This document shows positions 1 to 8,141 of a stretch of 64,000 nt of DNA, one piece after another. Under the pieces are notes generated by a model, which saw only the letters and a program-made list of their open reading frames with translations, was not told where the DNA came from and made no database searches. The stretch lies in contig WNNJ02001383.1 in the NCBI GenBank assembly GCA_012934845.2, forward strand, positions 1 through 64,000, in the 5' to 3' direction. The position numbers and the translations under genes were made by a program. Origin of the DNA: Pomphorhynchus laevis. Taxonomy: Eukaryota; Acanthocephala; Palaeacanthocephala; Echinorhynchida; Pomphorhynchidae. Numbering within the stretch: the stretch's first letter is position 1; each line of letters starts with the position of its first letter.

Positions 1-26
1 TATATATAAATATATATCGTTATATA

Positions 27-70
27 TAACGATGGCTACATCGTTATATATAACGATGTAGCCATCGTTA
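27..70. repeat. Perfect 44-bp palindrome
   Basis: Two 22-base arms are exact reverse complements with no spacer, centred between bases 48 and 49. It lies in a TA-rich stretch at the window edge and shows no coding potential. It may be the tip of a larger inverted repeat cut by the window boundary. Nothing points to a protein-bound site. Confidence 0.85.
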
Positions 71-415
71 CCTTAGTCGTCGTCTTATCTTGGAAAACTC
101 TCTGTATATAGATCTGTTAGTATATCCTCTAGATATCAGTATTTTTTCGATGATAAAAAGGTTGTTCTTAAACTGGTAGTCGTCGGAACAGATTCTGCTC
201 ATTCGTAACGCTTCATTAAATATGACCGCTCTCAGATGACATGACAGATGGCATCTCCAACCGAAAAGGTATATGTAACAAAACCTTATCATAATGGAAT
301 AAAGACCATAAATAGAGATATCAAAAAAGCATATAAACTTGTCTGCTCTAGATATAACATCAAAGGCATTGAACCTTGAATTTGCTTCCAATCTACAAAT
401 AAGATTTCTATGCAT
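68..415 (-). pseudogene. Penelope-like element RT C-terminal (thumb) fragment
   Basis: The minus-strand frame carries the signature found after the RT palm in Penelope-like elements: an ALRMSRICSDD block followed by a LISRGY block, about residues 69-96. The same RxxxICxD...GY arrangement is seen downstream of the RT of the Naiad-like element in this window (40.6-40.7 kb). The catalytic palm is absent, so this is a 115-residue remnant. It lies tail to tail against a plus-strand GIY-YIG fragment, so the two are separate insertions or a rearranged copy. Residues 1-60 are only weakly PLE-like. Confidence 0.6.
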
Positions 416-886
416 TTAGTTAAATCAAAATTTGATTCAAACATAATAAATAATTATTCGCGTGAAGCCCGTGACTGCAGGAGCTGTAAACGACCAAGAT
501 GCAAAACCTGCGAATGTATCGTCAAATCAGATACAATATTAAGTTCATCTACAAATCTAAAATATTCTATTAAAGGAAATAACTGTTGTACGACTAAAAA
601 CATTATATATGTAGGCAGGTGTAAAGAATGTAACCTGCAATATATAGGAGAGTCAAAGAGATCCCTTAGTGAAAGGCTAAACAACAGAAGGGCAGACATC
701 AAATCATTACTTAATTCTAAAAACAACAATCCAGAAAATAATAAAAACTATAATACAGATGGAATTGTAACACATATAGTGAAGCAACACAACGGAGATG
801 AATCAATGATGGAATACATAGCAGTTGAAAATAATATACCACTAATTAAAGAACGGTTAATAAAAGAATCGAGGTGGCAAGGTTAA
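410..886 (+). pseudogene. PLE GIY-YIG endonuclease domain fragment
   Basis: The 158-residue frame contains a cysteine cluster (CRSCKRPRCKTCEC, about residues 23-36), then the GIY-YIG core: NIIYVGRCKECNLQYIGES (about residues 64-82), the RSLSERL arginine block and a later THIVKQH motif. This is the DNA-nicking domain of Penelope-like retroelements. After the stop, another frame continues with a Leu-Arg-Thr and Gly-Leu-Asn pattern, the usual end of this domain (near 890-930), so one frame break separates the true C-terminus. No RT is joined to it on this strand. The order of Zn cluster, GIY, YIG and GLN fits both C-terminal and Naiad-type N-terminal domains. Confidence 0.8.
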
Positions 887-1077
887 TTAAGAACTTACAA
901 ATCAAATGGTTTAAATAGCGGCACAATTTTTGAATGATCAGAAAATGACTGATTTCTTACGCGGATTTTGTAGCACATACGAAACTCTGTAATTGTAGAT
1001 TTGTGACAGAATTTTTTGAAAAAGCGTGTGAAACGCGAAACTAGTAAAATAACGTTGTAAATTGTTGTCATCTTTTA
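887..1077. other. Likely PLE 3' flank, no gene seen
   Basis: The first ~45 bases finish the GIY-YIG domain in a shifted frame. The rest is AT-rich with a GCGTGTGAAACGCGAAAC block near 1025-1042 that resembles PLE terminal sequence. No ORF or RNA gene is evident. Confidence 0.35.
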
Positions 1078-1440
1078 ACCATCAGTTTATTGAAAAAATT
1101 GGAATATATAAACGAATCATGGGTGATCCTGGAAGACAGTTTAGCATACAACCAAAACTATATATATCATTGAGATTGCAGGATTCCATTGGAATACTGA
1201 AAATTGATTGATTGAAAATTGATTCCATTGAACTACTTAAAAGTTACGCAGGCAGCCGAAACGTCATTGAGATGGCTTATACTACCGATGAGCGCTGCCG
1301 GTCATCTCTGACGTATAGTAGTGACGAATAGTATGCTGATTGTTGAGTGTAGTCCAGTTAATTACCGATAGCAGCTTTATATATACCTGCCCTGGGACAC
1401 GGCAGAAGTAAGATAACATATATAATAATAACATAGATAT
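1078..1440 (+). repeat. Diverged retrozyme-like unit related to the 357-bp repeats
   Basis: It opens with a segment (CAGTTTATTGAAAAA...TTGGAATATATA) that recurs just before the TA tract at 5.7 kb. Its middle carries the same hammerhead-like block as the 357-bp repeats (1251-1322). Near its end lies CCTGCCCTGGGACAC, shared exactly with the other hammerhead-bearing repeat at 8377-8391. It has no ORF. I interpret it as a single old copy of a non-autonomous, ribozyme-bearing PLE satellite; its borders are approximate. Confidence 0.5.
1251..1322 (+). ncRNA. Hammerhead-like RNA motif with strand order GAAA before CTGANGA (diverged copy)
   Basis: GAAA is at 1258-1261. It starts a 12-bp stem III: 1261-1266 pairs with 1309-1314 and 1269-1274 pairs with 1303-1308, with a 2-base bulge. 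The triplet GTA (1313-1315) follows, as at a hammerhead cleavage site. The stem loop holds CCGATGA (1285-1291), one base from CTGATGA. Just before it, TACTA (1280-1284) can pair with TAGTA (1316-1320) as stem I. GCGCTGCC (1292-1299) can pair with GGCAGCC (1251-1257) as stem II, with one bulged C. The second core base is C instead of U, which should impair catalysis. Confidence 0.5.
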
Positions 1441-1483
1441 ATAATATAAATATATTATAACATAATATATATGAGATGTGATT
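1441..1483. repeat. AT-rich simple sequence
   Basis: Low-complexity ATA/TATA sequence between two hammerhead-bearing repeats; no gene. Confidence 0.7.
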
Positions 1484-1910
1484 CAACAAGGACTATCTAT
1501 TACACCTATCTGACTATTTCTATATATATATATATAGAATTTCATGCTTCATCACTGCAAGACGGCATACCGTTTCGGCTTTGAGAAGCCTCATCAGTTG
1601 CAGCGATACAACGTATACACATGAAAGACATACTATGTATAGATTAAAGCAGAAATAATATACTATATGCTAATTGCATGACGTAGCTTTCGCTTTCGAA
1701 GTCAATACAATGCAGTGAATTCTTTTCAATGTAATAGACATCAGCGGGATCATTAATTGATCAATAAAATAAATTACAAAGGAAACAGCACCACCGCCTG
1801 GGATGCTCAAAGGACCAATAATTAAATTATAGGTTAAATTCAACCAGGAATATCTATTACATCCTTTATTCAACCAGGACTGTCTGTTAGATGATCAATA
1901 AATAAATTAG
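1484..1910 (-). repeat. Hammerhead-bearing ~350-bp unit (minus orientation)
   Basis: On the minus strand this matches the plus-strand unit at 2010-2460, including the tract read as IPLMSITLKRIHCIVLTSKAKAT in both; the shared frame reflects nucleotide identity, not a proven protein. It contains a complete type I hammerhead. A partial second unit begins at the end, with the phrase ATTCAACCAGGA repeated near 1838 and 1868. The size, lack of genes, tandem ends and ribozyme match metazoan retrozymes, small non-autonomous elements thought to depend on PLEs. Confidence 0.65.
1553..1605 (-). ncRNA. Type I hammerhead ribozyme
   Basis: On the minus strand the order is: stem I strand CGCTGCAA (1605-1598), core CTGATGAG (1597-1590), stem II GGCTT/AAGCC with loop CTCA, core GAAA, a 4-bp stem III ACGG/CCGT closed by TATG, cleavage triplet GTC, and the returning stem I strand TTGCAGTG (1560-1553) with one G-U pair. 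Every invariant hammerhead core base is present. Stem III is closed by a tetraloop, so cleavage as a monomer is expected. Such ribozymes are known in PLE terminal repeats and metazoan retrozymes. Confidence 0.88.
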
Positions 1911-2009
1911 AGGTTTGATTCAACTAGGACTGTCTATTAATGTGTGACTATATTATATATAGACTCTATGTAATAGAGTCTATTACGACTATATTAGAGT
2001 CGTGTCTAT
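1911..2009. repeat. Junction between inverted ribozyme units
   Basis: AT-rich spacer with repeated TCTATTA and TAGAGTC phrases lying between the minus and plus copies of the ~350-bp unit. It forms the loop of the head-to-head arrangement; no gene seen. Confidence 0.5.
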
Positions 2010-2460
2010 TACACGACTGTATATTATACACTTCTGGTTGAATCGAACCTCTAATTTATTTATTGGTCCTATGAGGATCCCAGGCGGTAGTGATGTTTCC
2101 TTTGTAATTTATTATATTAGTCATTTAGTGATCCCGCTGATGTCTATTACACTGAAAAGAATTCACTGCATTGTATTGACTTCGAAAGCGAAAGCTACGT
2201 AATGCAATTAGCACATAGTTAATACTTTATGCTTTAATCTATATATAGTATGTTTTTCATGTGTATTCACTGTATGTGCTGCAACTGATGAGGCTTCTCA
2301 AAGTCGAAACAGTACGCCGTCTTGCAGTGTAGAAGCATGAAATTATCTATATATAGAGAAGCAGATAGGTGTAATAGACAGTCCTGGTTGAATCAAACCT
2401 CTAATTTATTAGTCTTCTGAGGATCCCAAGCGGTGGTGCTGTTTCCTTTGTAATTTATAT
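2010..2460 (+). repeat. Hammerhead-bearing ~350-bp unit plus start of a second tandem unit
   Basis: One full unit is followed by about 75 bp of the next: the phrase TGGTTGAATC..ACCTCTAAT near 2035-2053 recurs near 2385-2403, a period of 350 bp. The unit contains a hammerhead at 2277-2329. It is inverted relative to the copy at 1484-1910. Tandem units of about 350 bp with one type I hammerhead each are the hallmark of metazoan retrozymes, whose RNA is cut to unit length and circularised. Copies here differ from each other by several percent, so they are not fresh. Confidence 0.65.
2277..2329 (+). ncRNA. Type I hammerhead ribozyme, slightly decayed
   Basis: It has the same layout as the minus-strand ribozyme at 1553-1605: stem I TGCTGCAA with TTGCAGTG, CTGATGAG at 2285-2292, GAAA at 2306-2309, and GTC at 2319-2321. 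All core bases are intact, but stem III (ACAG/CCGT) has an A-C mismatch and stem II has one G-U pair, so activity may be reduced. Confidence 0.8.
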
Positions 2461-2764
2461 ATATAGTAGTTAGATGTAGTCAAGTATATTGCTACTAAAA
2501 TATCAAGCATAGACAAAACCTTCACAAAACAGATGGTTTGGTTTTGAATACGTGATGTATAATGCATTAGATAATCGGTGCTCATGTGAATTATTAACTT
2601 TATGGCTTTGAATTTCAATGAAAGAAGCATTTATTTTTATCCTGACCAGTAAAACACAAAATGTCGGCATTGGCTCGTTGTTGACAAAGTTTTCCACAAA
2701 TGTCGATTAGTAAGCAGTATACAGTGCCACTTTTAAAATCTAATAATAACTGCCTTATGAATAA
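2461..2764. other. No recognisable gene
   Basis: AT-rich DNA with short open frames that lack recognisable motifs and overlap one another. Nothing supportable beyond a boundary between repeats. Confidence 0.4.
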
Positions 2765-2990
2765 TCAATAACAATAAAATAAATAATTATTGGAGCTGGA
2801 TCAAAATATGGGAACTTTTTAATAAATTTTTCTCTATCCTCTGTTAGCATCCTCAGAAAGTAACAAGATAACTTAATAAAATTAGTAATTTTCTGAAGAT
2901 ACTGACAGACGTTAGCGAAATATCGAATAAAATGTTCCTCTTTTTGACCCAGCTCCAATAATTTTTTATCAATAATGGATCATTATCAAC
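2765..2990. repeat. Foldback repeat with hammerhead-like core on each arm
   Basis: Two ~85-base arms are diverged reverse complements. Each starts at the shared phrase ATTATTGGAGCTGG and runs inward to TTTCTGA..AGAT. The right arm reads CTGAAGATACTGACAG then GTTAGCGAAATATC, that is CTGANGA, a short stem and GAAA. The same arms occur at 57165-57355 (both), and singly at 30368, 44203 and 59862. Because the same cassette sits at the ends of PLE fragments here, I infer PLE terminal repeats in inverted arrangement rather than a DNA transposon. Confidence 0.55.
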
Positions 2991-4072
2991 TATTTACAGC
3001 CATAAAATATATTTATTCTCAGGGAAATGCCAATACGTGATTGAAATTATTATGAAAGTAATCCTACTCAAAATTAGATTTCCAATACCCATTAACGCAT
3101 TCAGAAATGATCGTAAATAAGCTTTCCTACGTAACTGAAAACAAACGAATATGTGAACACACGTTTTTATATAGCAAGTTAGAAAACCGTTATCTATACT
3201 GTTATAAATTTAATTAGATAACACTTTAATATTATAGACAATCCATTGTTTTAAATTTGCTTATTGTTTCACAAGCTCTGATGTTTAAGTATAAATTGAA
3301 ATATGTAGATTTTACAATATTAAGACAATCGATCAGCAAGATGTAAAATGTTGTATCGCCTGATCATGGTCCTTGAAACTAGCATCTGAAGCTCCTTTAT
3401 ACAAAATACCATATAATTAACAACAATATAATGTTTTAAAAGTTGTATTTTTTGAAAGCTTACTAGACTGCCTATTTAGTTTACTAGCAAAAATACATAA
3501 TGGACACGTCTGCACAAATGGAATGAAATACTAAGCAAAAGTAACTGTTCATGAACATTCCAAGATAACAATAAAATAGATTACGCTTTACTAATGGCGA
3601 TGTAAAACTGTAGTTTCATTAAGTGTCTTAGAATTAAAGCTTAAATCATGTATCATATACAAGAAAGATACGACTAACAATAAAAGATAATGTATATTTG
3701 AATATAAGATGGTCGAGTAAAGCTAAAAATAAGATATATTAAGCAGAAGATCGGAGAGATAATATACATACACATTCAATTGATACTACCACTTTAGTAT
3801 TCCCTCTTTCAGATGTCATTTTGATTCTTCGGTATATTGCCTTTTTTGGCAAAAATAATGTGGGATCGTTTGGAATATGATGTTCCGATTAACATAATCT
3901 TATGAGCTAGATACGCGTGCAAATACAAAAAGATTTAGGTATGTGATAAACCTCAGGTACAATATATTTGCTCGAATATGCAAATAGCAATATTCAAAGA
4001 GATTTTAGGAAAATCGTAATTGCAAGGAAATTAGTCTTTCATAATTCAAATATGATAGAAATTCTTACAGTA
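2991..4072. other. Unrecognised AT-rich DNA
   Basis: No open frame with recognisable motifs, RNA gene, or strong repeat was found in about 1.1 kb. Composition resembles neutral AT-rich invertebrate DNA. Confidence 0.4.
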
Positions 4073-4360
4073 CCCATGTAGAGGACAAATTACGAAGGAA
4101 AACTATATACTCCATCGTGAGCTACTAAATAGTGATCGTTCGAAAGCTGGAGATCCCGATTAAGTTCAGCATTTTCGATGGTAATAAGATTACCACTAGA
4201 TACGAAGGTAGGAGATTATCATTCAATTTGCTTTTAATAGGGAATTAAATAAGCTGTCAAAAAAACTGACTTCTTAATCTTTGTTATAAATGTGCAATAT
4301 TTCACATTACATAAATGCGCATTGGTTATAAATTAGCGATAAATGTAAACGAATACCAGT
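4073..4360 (+). repeat. Dispersed repeat, copy 1
   Basis: About 280 bases align with 29688-29945 across the blocks GACAAATTACGAAGGAAAA, CGTTCGAAAGCTGGAGATC and TTGGTTATAAATTA. In both copies one frame reads a short conserved tail, RELL(K/N)SD(C/R)SKAGDPD, then a stop. That suggests the 3' end of a coding element, but I do not recognise the protein. Confidence 0.55.
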
Positions 4361-5640
4361 TTATATATTTAATATTTACAGCATATATTTAAATACTCTA
4401 TATTTACAGTTTATATACTATATATTTATAGCTCATATATTCCTGAATCATTTACTAGAGTATATGATTACTGTAGTTTGAATGACTCGATTATCAGTCT
4501 ATTCTATTTATCAGACTCTCAATTAACTCCAAGTGGCCAAGGGTTATGTAAATATTTTATTATTTATACTGTTTCAGATCACGATTATGATAATATAAGC
4601 ACAATTAATTCAATCAAAAGTACATCTGATTGATTTATACTGCAAAGTTTAGCTTTATAATATAATTGCAAGCTTTGCACGTTTGCAGTGACCGTATAGA
4701 ATACTATGAATATATAAGCAAATAAATCACAGTTAAACTAAATTTGGTATCTACAAAGAATATGGCATTGCAGATTGTTTTGACATTTTACGCTAGCAAT
4801 ATATCCTTAATAAAGAATTTTATGTAGTCTCCAGTTGGTTTGAAGTAATAGCACGAATCAAAAGACACATTACGAATAAATTCTGTCTAACAGAAATATC
4901 TATTAATTTGATTGGAATTAGTTCCACGAATTTGTGAACTGTACGTCATGTTTTACTACTTTTCTTTATCTGTATTTCCTAGTAGAGAAAATTTTAATAG
5001 CAGCGAAATATTCAATTATAAATCCAGCAGCTAAGGGATGCAAGGTCGTAATTTACGATATTTACATACTGATGTATATAATGATGCTGATAAAGAATAT
5101 CTTAGAATTTGCCGAAACATAAAGTAGTAATTTTGTGACTTTCATTTTAGACTGAAGAAGAGGTAAAACCCAAAACGTCAAAATTTATTTTGCTTACAAG
5201 TTTCAACTAATAGTACAAAATTGTACTGTAAATTTAATGGATCTTGGACAACGGGATCGTGAAGAATACACATACACCAATTTTATGAAATAGTTTGTAA
5301 TAATAATATCTAAAAATGAATTAGAAATAATAATATTAAAAAAGAAAAAATTTGAGAAGCCAATACAAGAAAAAACTTGCTGCAGATGGTGCGATTATAC
5401 ACTGTTTAATGCACAGAGAATAATGCTTTAGAGATATGCAATATTTAAAAGCAAAATAGCAACCGTAACTGTAGGAAGAAGGTTTGAAAGCAAAATAATA
5501 ATTGGTATGAGGTACACAGAAGAACCATATGGTTGCGATACTGAAAACAATATTGCCTTTAAATATATCAGAATTTAACATAAGTCAAATTGAATAAATT
5601 CTGAAATTTGCCATTTCCGATAAAGATAATAATATATAGC
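4361..5640. other. Unrecognised AT-rich DNA with one vestigial PLE-end motif
   Basis: Mostly low-complexity sequence with no supported gene. Near 5146-5180 a GACTGAAGAAGAGG ... AAAACGTCAAAATTT pattern resembles the worn end of a Penelope-like element (CTGAAGA followed by AAACGT). The short frames at 4934-5122 and 5336-5581 have no recognisable motif. Confidence 0.4.
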
Positions 5641-5705
5641 GATTTATATATAAGCCACCAGTTCATTGAAAATTTATATTAACCACCAGTTTATTGAAAA
5701 ATTTG

Positions 5706-5708
<3 letters not shown>
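5641..5708. repeat. Short repeat shared with 1078-1110, just before the TA tract
   Basis: It contains CCACCAGTTCATTGAAAA and the near-copy CCACCAGTTTATTGAAAA, both matching the start of the retrozyme-like unit at 1078. It ties the palindromic 357-bp array to that older unit. Confidence 0.5.

Positions 5709-5776
<68 letters not shown>
5709..5776. repeat. (TA)n microsatellite
   Basis: About 34 uninterrupted TA dinucleotides directly bordering the left end of the 357-bp array. Long YIYI translations in both directions come from this tract and are not proteins. Confidence 0.95.
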
Positions 5777-5778
<2 letters not shown>

Positions 5779-5890
5779 CATAAGAGTTTCGTTTGAATCG
5801 GTATTGCTCGAGATTGCGAATAGCAATTCTTTCCGTATATTTAAGTAAGTGTTCGAATCGAGCATATTCTTCAGTCTGCAAACTCTCGTC

Positions 5891-5963
5891 ACTCCTAGAC
5901 GGTCATGTGATAGCCGGCAGCCATCGTCAGTAAGATGAACTATCACACGCCGTTTCGGCTGCC
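5891..5963 (-). ncRNA. Hammerhead-like motif, 357-bp unit (minus copy 1)
   Basis: Exact reverse complement of the motif described at 6844-6916: GGCAGCC, GAAA, long stem III whose loop carries CTGACGA and GGCTGCC, then GTC and TAGGAGT. Confidence 0.55.
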
Positions 5964-6247
5964 TCTGTGACATTGTGAAAATGCATTTCCGACATCTAGC
6001 TTAAATTGTTGGTGGCGTTAGCTCTTAAATCCAACAATTTGCAATGCAGACCATCATAAACAACCAGAGGATCAAACTTTCGGATGCTTGACTGTAAGAA
6101 ACCGAGATTGAGTGGATCAATTCTTTCTATATAATCATAAGAGTTTCGTTTGAATCGGTATTGCTCGAGATTGCGAATAGCAATTCTTTCCGTATATTTA
6201 AGTAAGTGTTCGAATCGAGCATATTCTTCAGTCTGCAAACTCTCGTC

Positions 6248-6320
6248 ACTCCTAGACGGTCATGTGATAGCCGGCAGCCATCGTCAGTAAGATGAACTAT
6301 CACACGCCGTTTCGGCTGCC
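6248..6320 (-). ncRNA. Hammerhead-like motif, 357-bp unit (minus copy 2)
   Basis: Same block as 5891-5963, exactly 357 bases further on. No base difference was noticed. Confidence 0.55.
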
Positions 6321-6604
6321 TCTGTGACATTGTGAAAATGCATTTCCGACATCTAGCTTAAATTGTTGGTGGCGTTAGCTCTTAAATCCAACAATTTGCA
6401 ATGCAGACCATCATAAACAACCAGAGGATCAAACTTTCGGATGCTTGACTGTAAGAAACCGAGATTGAGTGGATCAATTCTTTCTATATAATCATAAGAG
6501 TTTCGTTTGAATCGGTATTGCTCGAGATTGCGAATAGCAATTCTTTCCGTATATTTAAGTAAGTGTTCGAATCGAGCATATTCTTCAGTCTGCAAACTCT
6601 CGTC

Positions 6605-6677
6605 ACTCCTAGACGGTCATGTGATAGCCGGCAGCCATCGTCAGTAAGATGAACTATCACACGCCGTTTCGGCTGCC
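6605..6677 (-). ncRNA. Hammerhead-like motif, 357-bp unit (minus copy 3)
   Basis: Third minus-strand copy, nearest to the palindrome centre. Identical block. Confidence 0.55.
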
Positions 6678-6843
6678 TCTGTGACATTGTGAAAATGCAT
6701 TTCCGACATCTAGCTTAAATTGTTGGTGGCGTTAGCTCTTAAATCCAACAGTTAGATCTTAAATCCAAATTGTTGGATTTAAGAGCTAACGCCACCAACA
6801 ATTTAAGCTAGATGTCGGAAATGCATTTTCACAATGTCACAGA

Positions 6844-6916
6844 GGCAGCCGAAACGGCGTGTGATAGTTCATCTTACTGACGATGGCTGCCGGCTATCAC
6901 ATGACCGTCTAGGAGT
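6844..6916 (+). ncRNA. Hammerhead-like motif with GAAA before CTGACGA (reference copy)
   Basis: Core parts: GAAA 6851-6854; CTGACGA 6877-6883, matching CUGANGA; cleavage triplet GTC 6907-6909. Stem III is about 14 bp: 6854-6858 with 6903-6908 (one bulged A) and 6859-6867 with 6894-6902. Stem II would be GGCTGCC 6885-6891 with GGCAGCC 6844-6850, 7 bp. Stem I would be TCTTA 6872-6876 with TAGGA 6910-6914. Because CTGACGA lies inside the stem III loop, the cyclic strand order is not that of a normal hammerhead. A standard fold needs CTGACGA from one unit and GAAA from the next, 357 bases downstream. Structure is inferred; activity is untested. Confidence 0.55.
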
Positions 6917-7200
6917 GACGAGAGTTTGCAGACTGAAGAATATGCTCGATTCGAACACTTACTTAAATATACGGAAAGAATTGCTATTCGCAATCTCGAG
7001 CAATACCGATTCAAACGAAACTCTTATGATTATATAGAAAGAATTGATCCACTCAATCTCGGTTTCTTACAGTCAAGCATCCGAAAGTTTGATCCTCTGG
7101 TTGTTTATGATGGTCTGCATTGCAAATTGTTGGATTTAAGAGCTAACGCCACCAACAATTTAAGCTAGATGTCGGAAATGCATTTTCACAATGTCACAGA

Positions 7201-7273
7201 GGCAGCCGAAACGGCGTGTGATAGTTCATCTTACTGACGATGGCTGCCGGCTATCACATGACCGTCTAGGAGT
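7201..7273 (+). ncRNA. Hammerhead-like motif, 357-bp unit (plus copy 2)
   Basis: Identical to 6844-6916 at a distance of exactly 357 bases, so each pair of neighbouring units can supply the two halves of a standard hammerhead. Confidence 0.55.
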
Positions 7274-7557
7274 GACGAGAGTTTGCAGACTGAAGAATAT
7301 GCTCGATTCGAACACTTACTTAAATATACGGAAAGAATTGCTATTCGCAATCTCGAGCAATACCGATTCAAACGAAACTCTTATGATTATATAGAAAGAA
7401 TTGATCCACTCAATCTCGGTTTCTTACAGTCAAGCATCCGAAAGTTTGATCCTCTGGTTGTTTATGATGGTCTGCATTGCAAATTGTTGGATTTAAGAGC
7501 TAACGCCACCAACAATTTAAGCTAGATGTCGGAAATGCATTTTCACAATGTCACAGA

Positions 7558-7630
7558 GGCAGCCGAAACGGCGTGTGATAGTTCATCTTACTGACGATGG
7601 CTGCCGGCTATCACATGACCGTCTAGGAGT
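7558..7630 (+). ncRNA. Hammerhead-like motif, 357-bp unit (plus copy 3)
   Basis: Third plus-strand copy. About 50 bases later the unit is cut short by the TA tract. Confidence 0.55.
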
Positions 7631-7676
7631 GACGAGAGTTTGCAGACTGAAGAATATGCTCGATTCGAACACTTAC

Positions 7677-7680
<4 letters not shown>

Positions 7681-7746
<66 letters not shown>
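7681..7746. repeat. (TA)n microsatellite
   Basis: About 33 TA units directly at the right end of the 357-bp array, mirroring the tract at its left end. Confidence 0.95.
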
Positions 7747-7748
<2 letters not shown>

Positions 7749-7868
7749 AAGTGACATGGTGACTGAAAGTCGTGAATCGAAGTCCAGTCTATCAAGCAAC
7801 ACCATTATTATAAATGCCGTATTTCGTAAGAAATCCTGGACCGTTGTCTACTCAGCACATTCGTGCAT

Positions 7869-7871
<3 letters not shown>
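7747..7871. other. Short unique segment between two TA tracts
   Basis: 125 bases with no match noticed elsewhere in the window and no motif, apart from a CCGTATTTCGTAAGAAATCC stretch that could fold weakly. Confidence 0.3.

Positions 7872-7950
<79 letters not shown>
7872..7950. repeat. (TA)n microsatellite
   Basis: About 39 uninterrupted TA units placed directly before the ribozyme-bearing direct repeat. Confidence 0.95.
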
Positions 7951-7953
<3 letters not shown>

Positions 7954-8097
7954 TATGTTTTCCTCATGAAGAGGCATAAACACCAGGCAGCATTCTATAT
8001 ATCCTCATCAGACTAAGAAATAGAACCGAATTATTCTTGCATTATTCAAAGTCGCTACGTATGCCCAGTCATCCTATGTGTGACGACAAACTTCACA

Positions 8098-8141
8098 ACG
8101 GTATACGCGTTTTTCGCTCTAACGAAGCTCATCAGTACCGT
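8098..8141 (-). ncRNA. Hammerhead ribozyme, damaged copy
   Basis: On the minus strand: ACGGTA, CTGATGAG, stem II GCTT/GAGC, then GCGAAAAACGCGT where the better copy at 8562 has GCGAAACGCGT. The two extra A residues after GAAA displace stem III, so this copy is probably inactive. Stem I ACGGTA/TACCGT is intact. Confidence 0.7.

Larger units (their letters stand above)
5777..7680. repeat. Large palindromic array of 357-bp ribozyme-bearing units
   Basis: The left half (to about 6750) holds roughly 2.7 units on the minus strand and the right half (from about 6765) roughly 2.6 units on the plus strand, with the period exactly 357 bp and copies essentially identical. The centre reads CCAACAGTTAGATCTTAAATCC. 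Each unit carries one hammerhead-like block. Both outer ends break into (TA)n tracts. The identical 67- and 80-residue frames in every unit follow from the nucleotide repeat. This is a non-autonomous, gene-free element of retrozyme size; near-identity suggests recent expansion or gene conversion, or an assembly artefact at the palindrome. Confidence 0.85.

Noticed and set aside
1670-2202. Shared 60-odd-residue frame in the two ~350-bp units as a conserved protein
   Set aside because: Conservation is at nucleotide level over the entire unit including non-coding parts, and the frame is short with no domain.
6844-6916. HDV-like ribozyme reading of the 357-bp block (GGCAGCC as P1, GGCTGCC as P1')
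   Set aside because: A 7-bp P1, a P2-like stem and a short P3 can be drawn, but there is no room for P4 and the catalytic-C joining strand: only two bases separate P1' from P2'. CUGANGA, GAAA and NUH fit the hammerhead better.
6922-6955. A second hammerhead reading, CTGAAGA...CGAAC, in the 357-bp unit
   Set aside because: GAAA is replaced by GAAC and no stem I or III can be found.
5996-7525. Identical 67- and 80-residue open frames recurring in every 357-bp unit
   Set aside because: They follow from the repeat itself, lie over the hammerhead-like block, lack recognisable motifs and occur in two overlapping frames. No sign of coding selection.
5777-7680. CRISPR or bacterial tandem array
   Set aside because: Units are 357 bp, contiguous, inverted about a centre and without spacers; the setting is a eukaryotic transposon-rich genome.
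5663-8016. Proteins made of long YIYIYI runs
   Set aside because: Translations of (TA)n microsatellites; both strands are open for the same reason.
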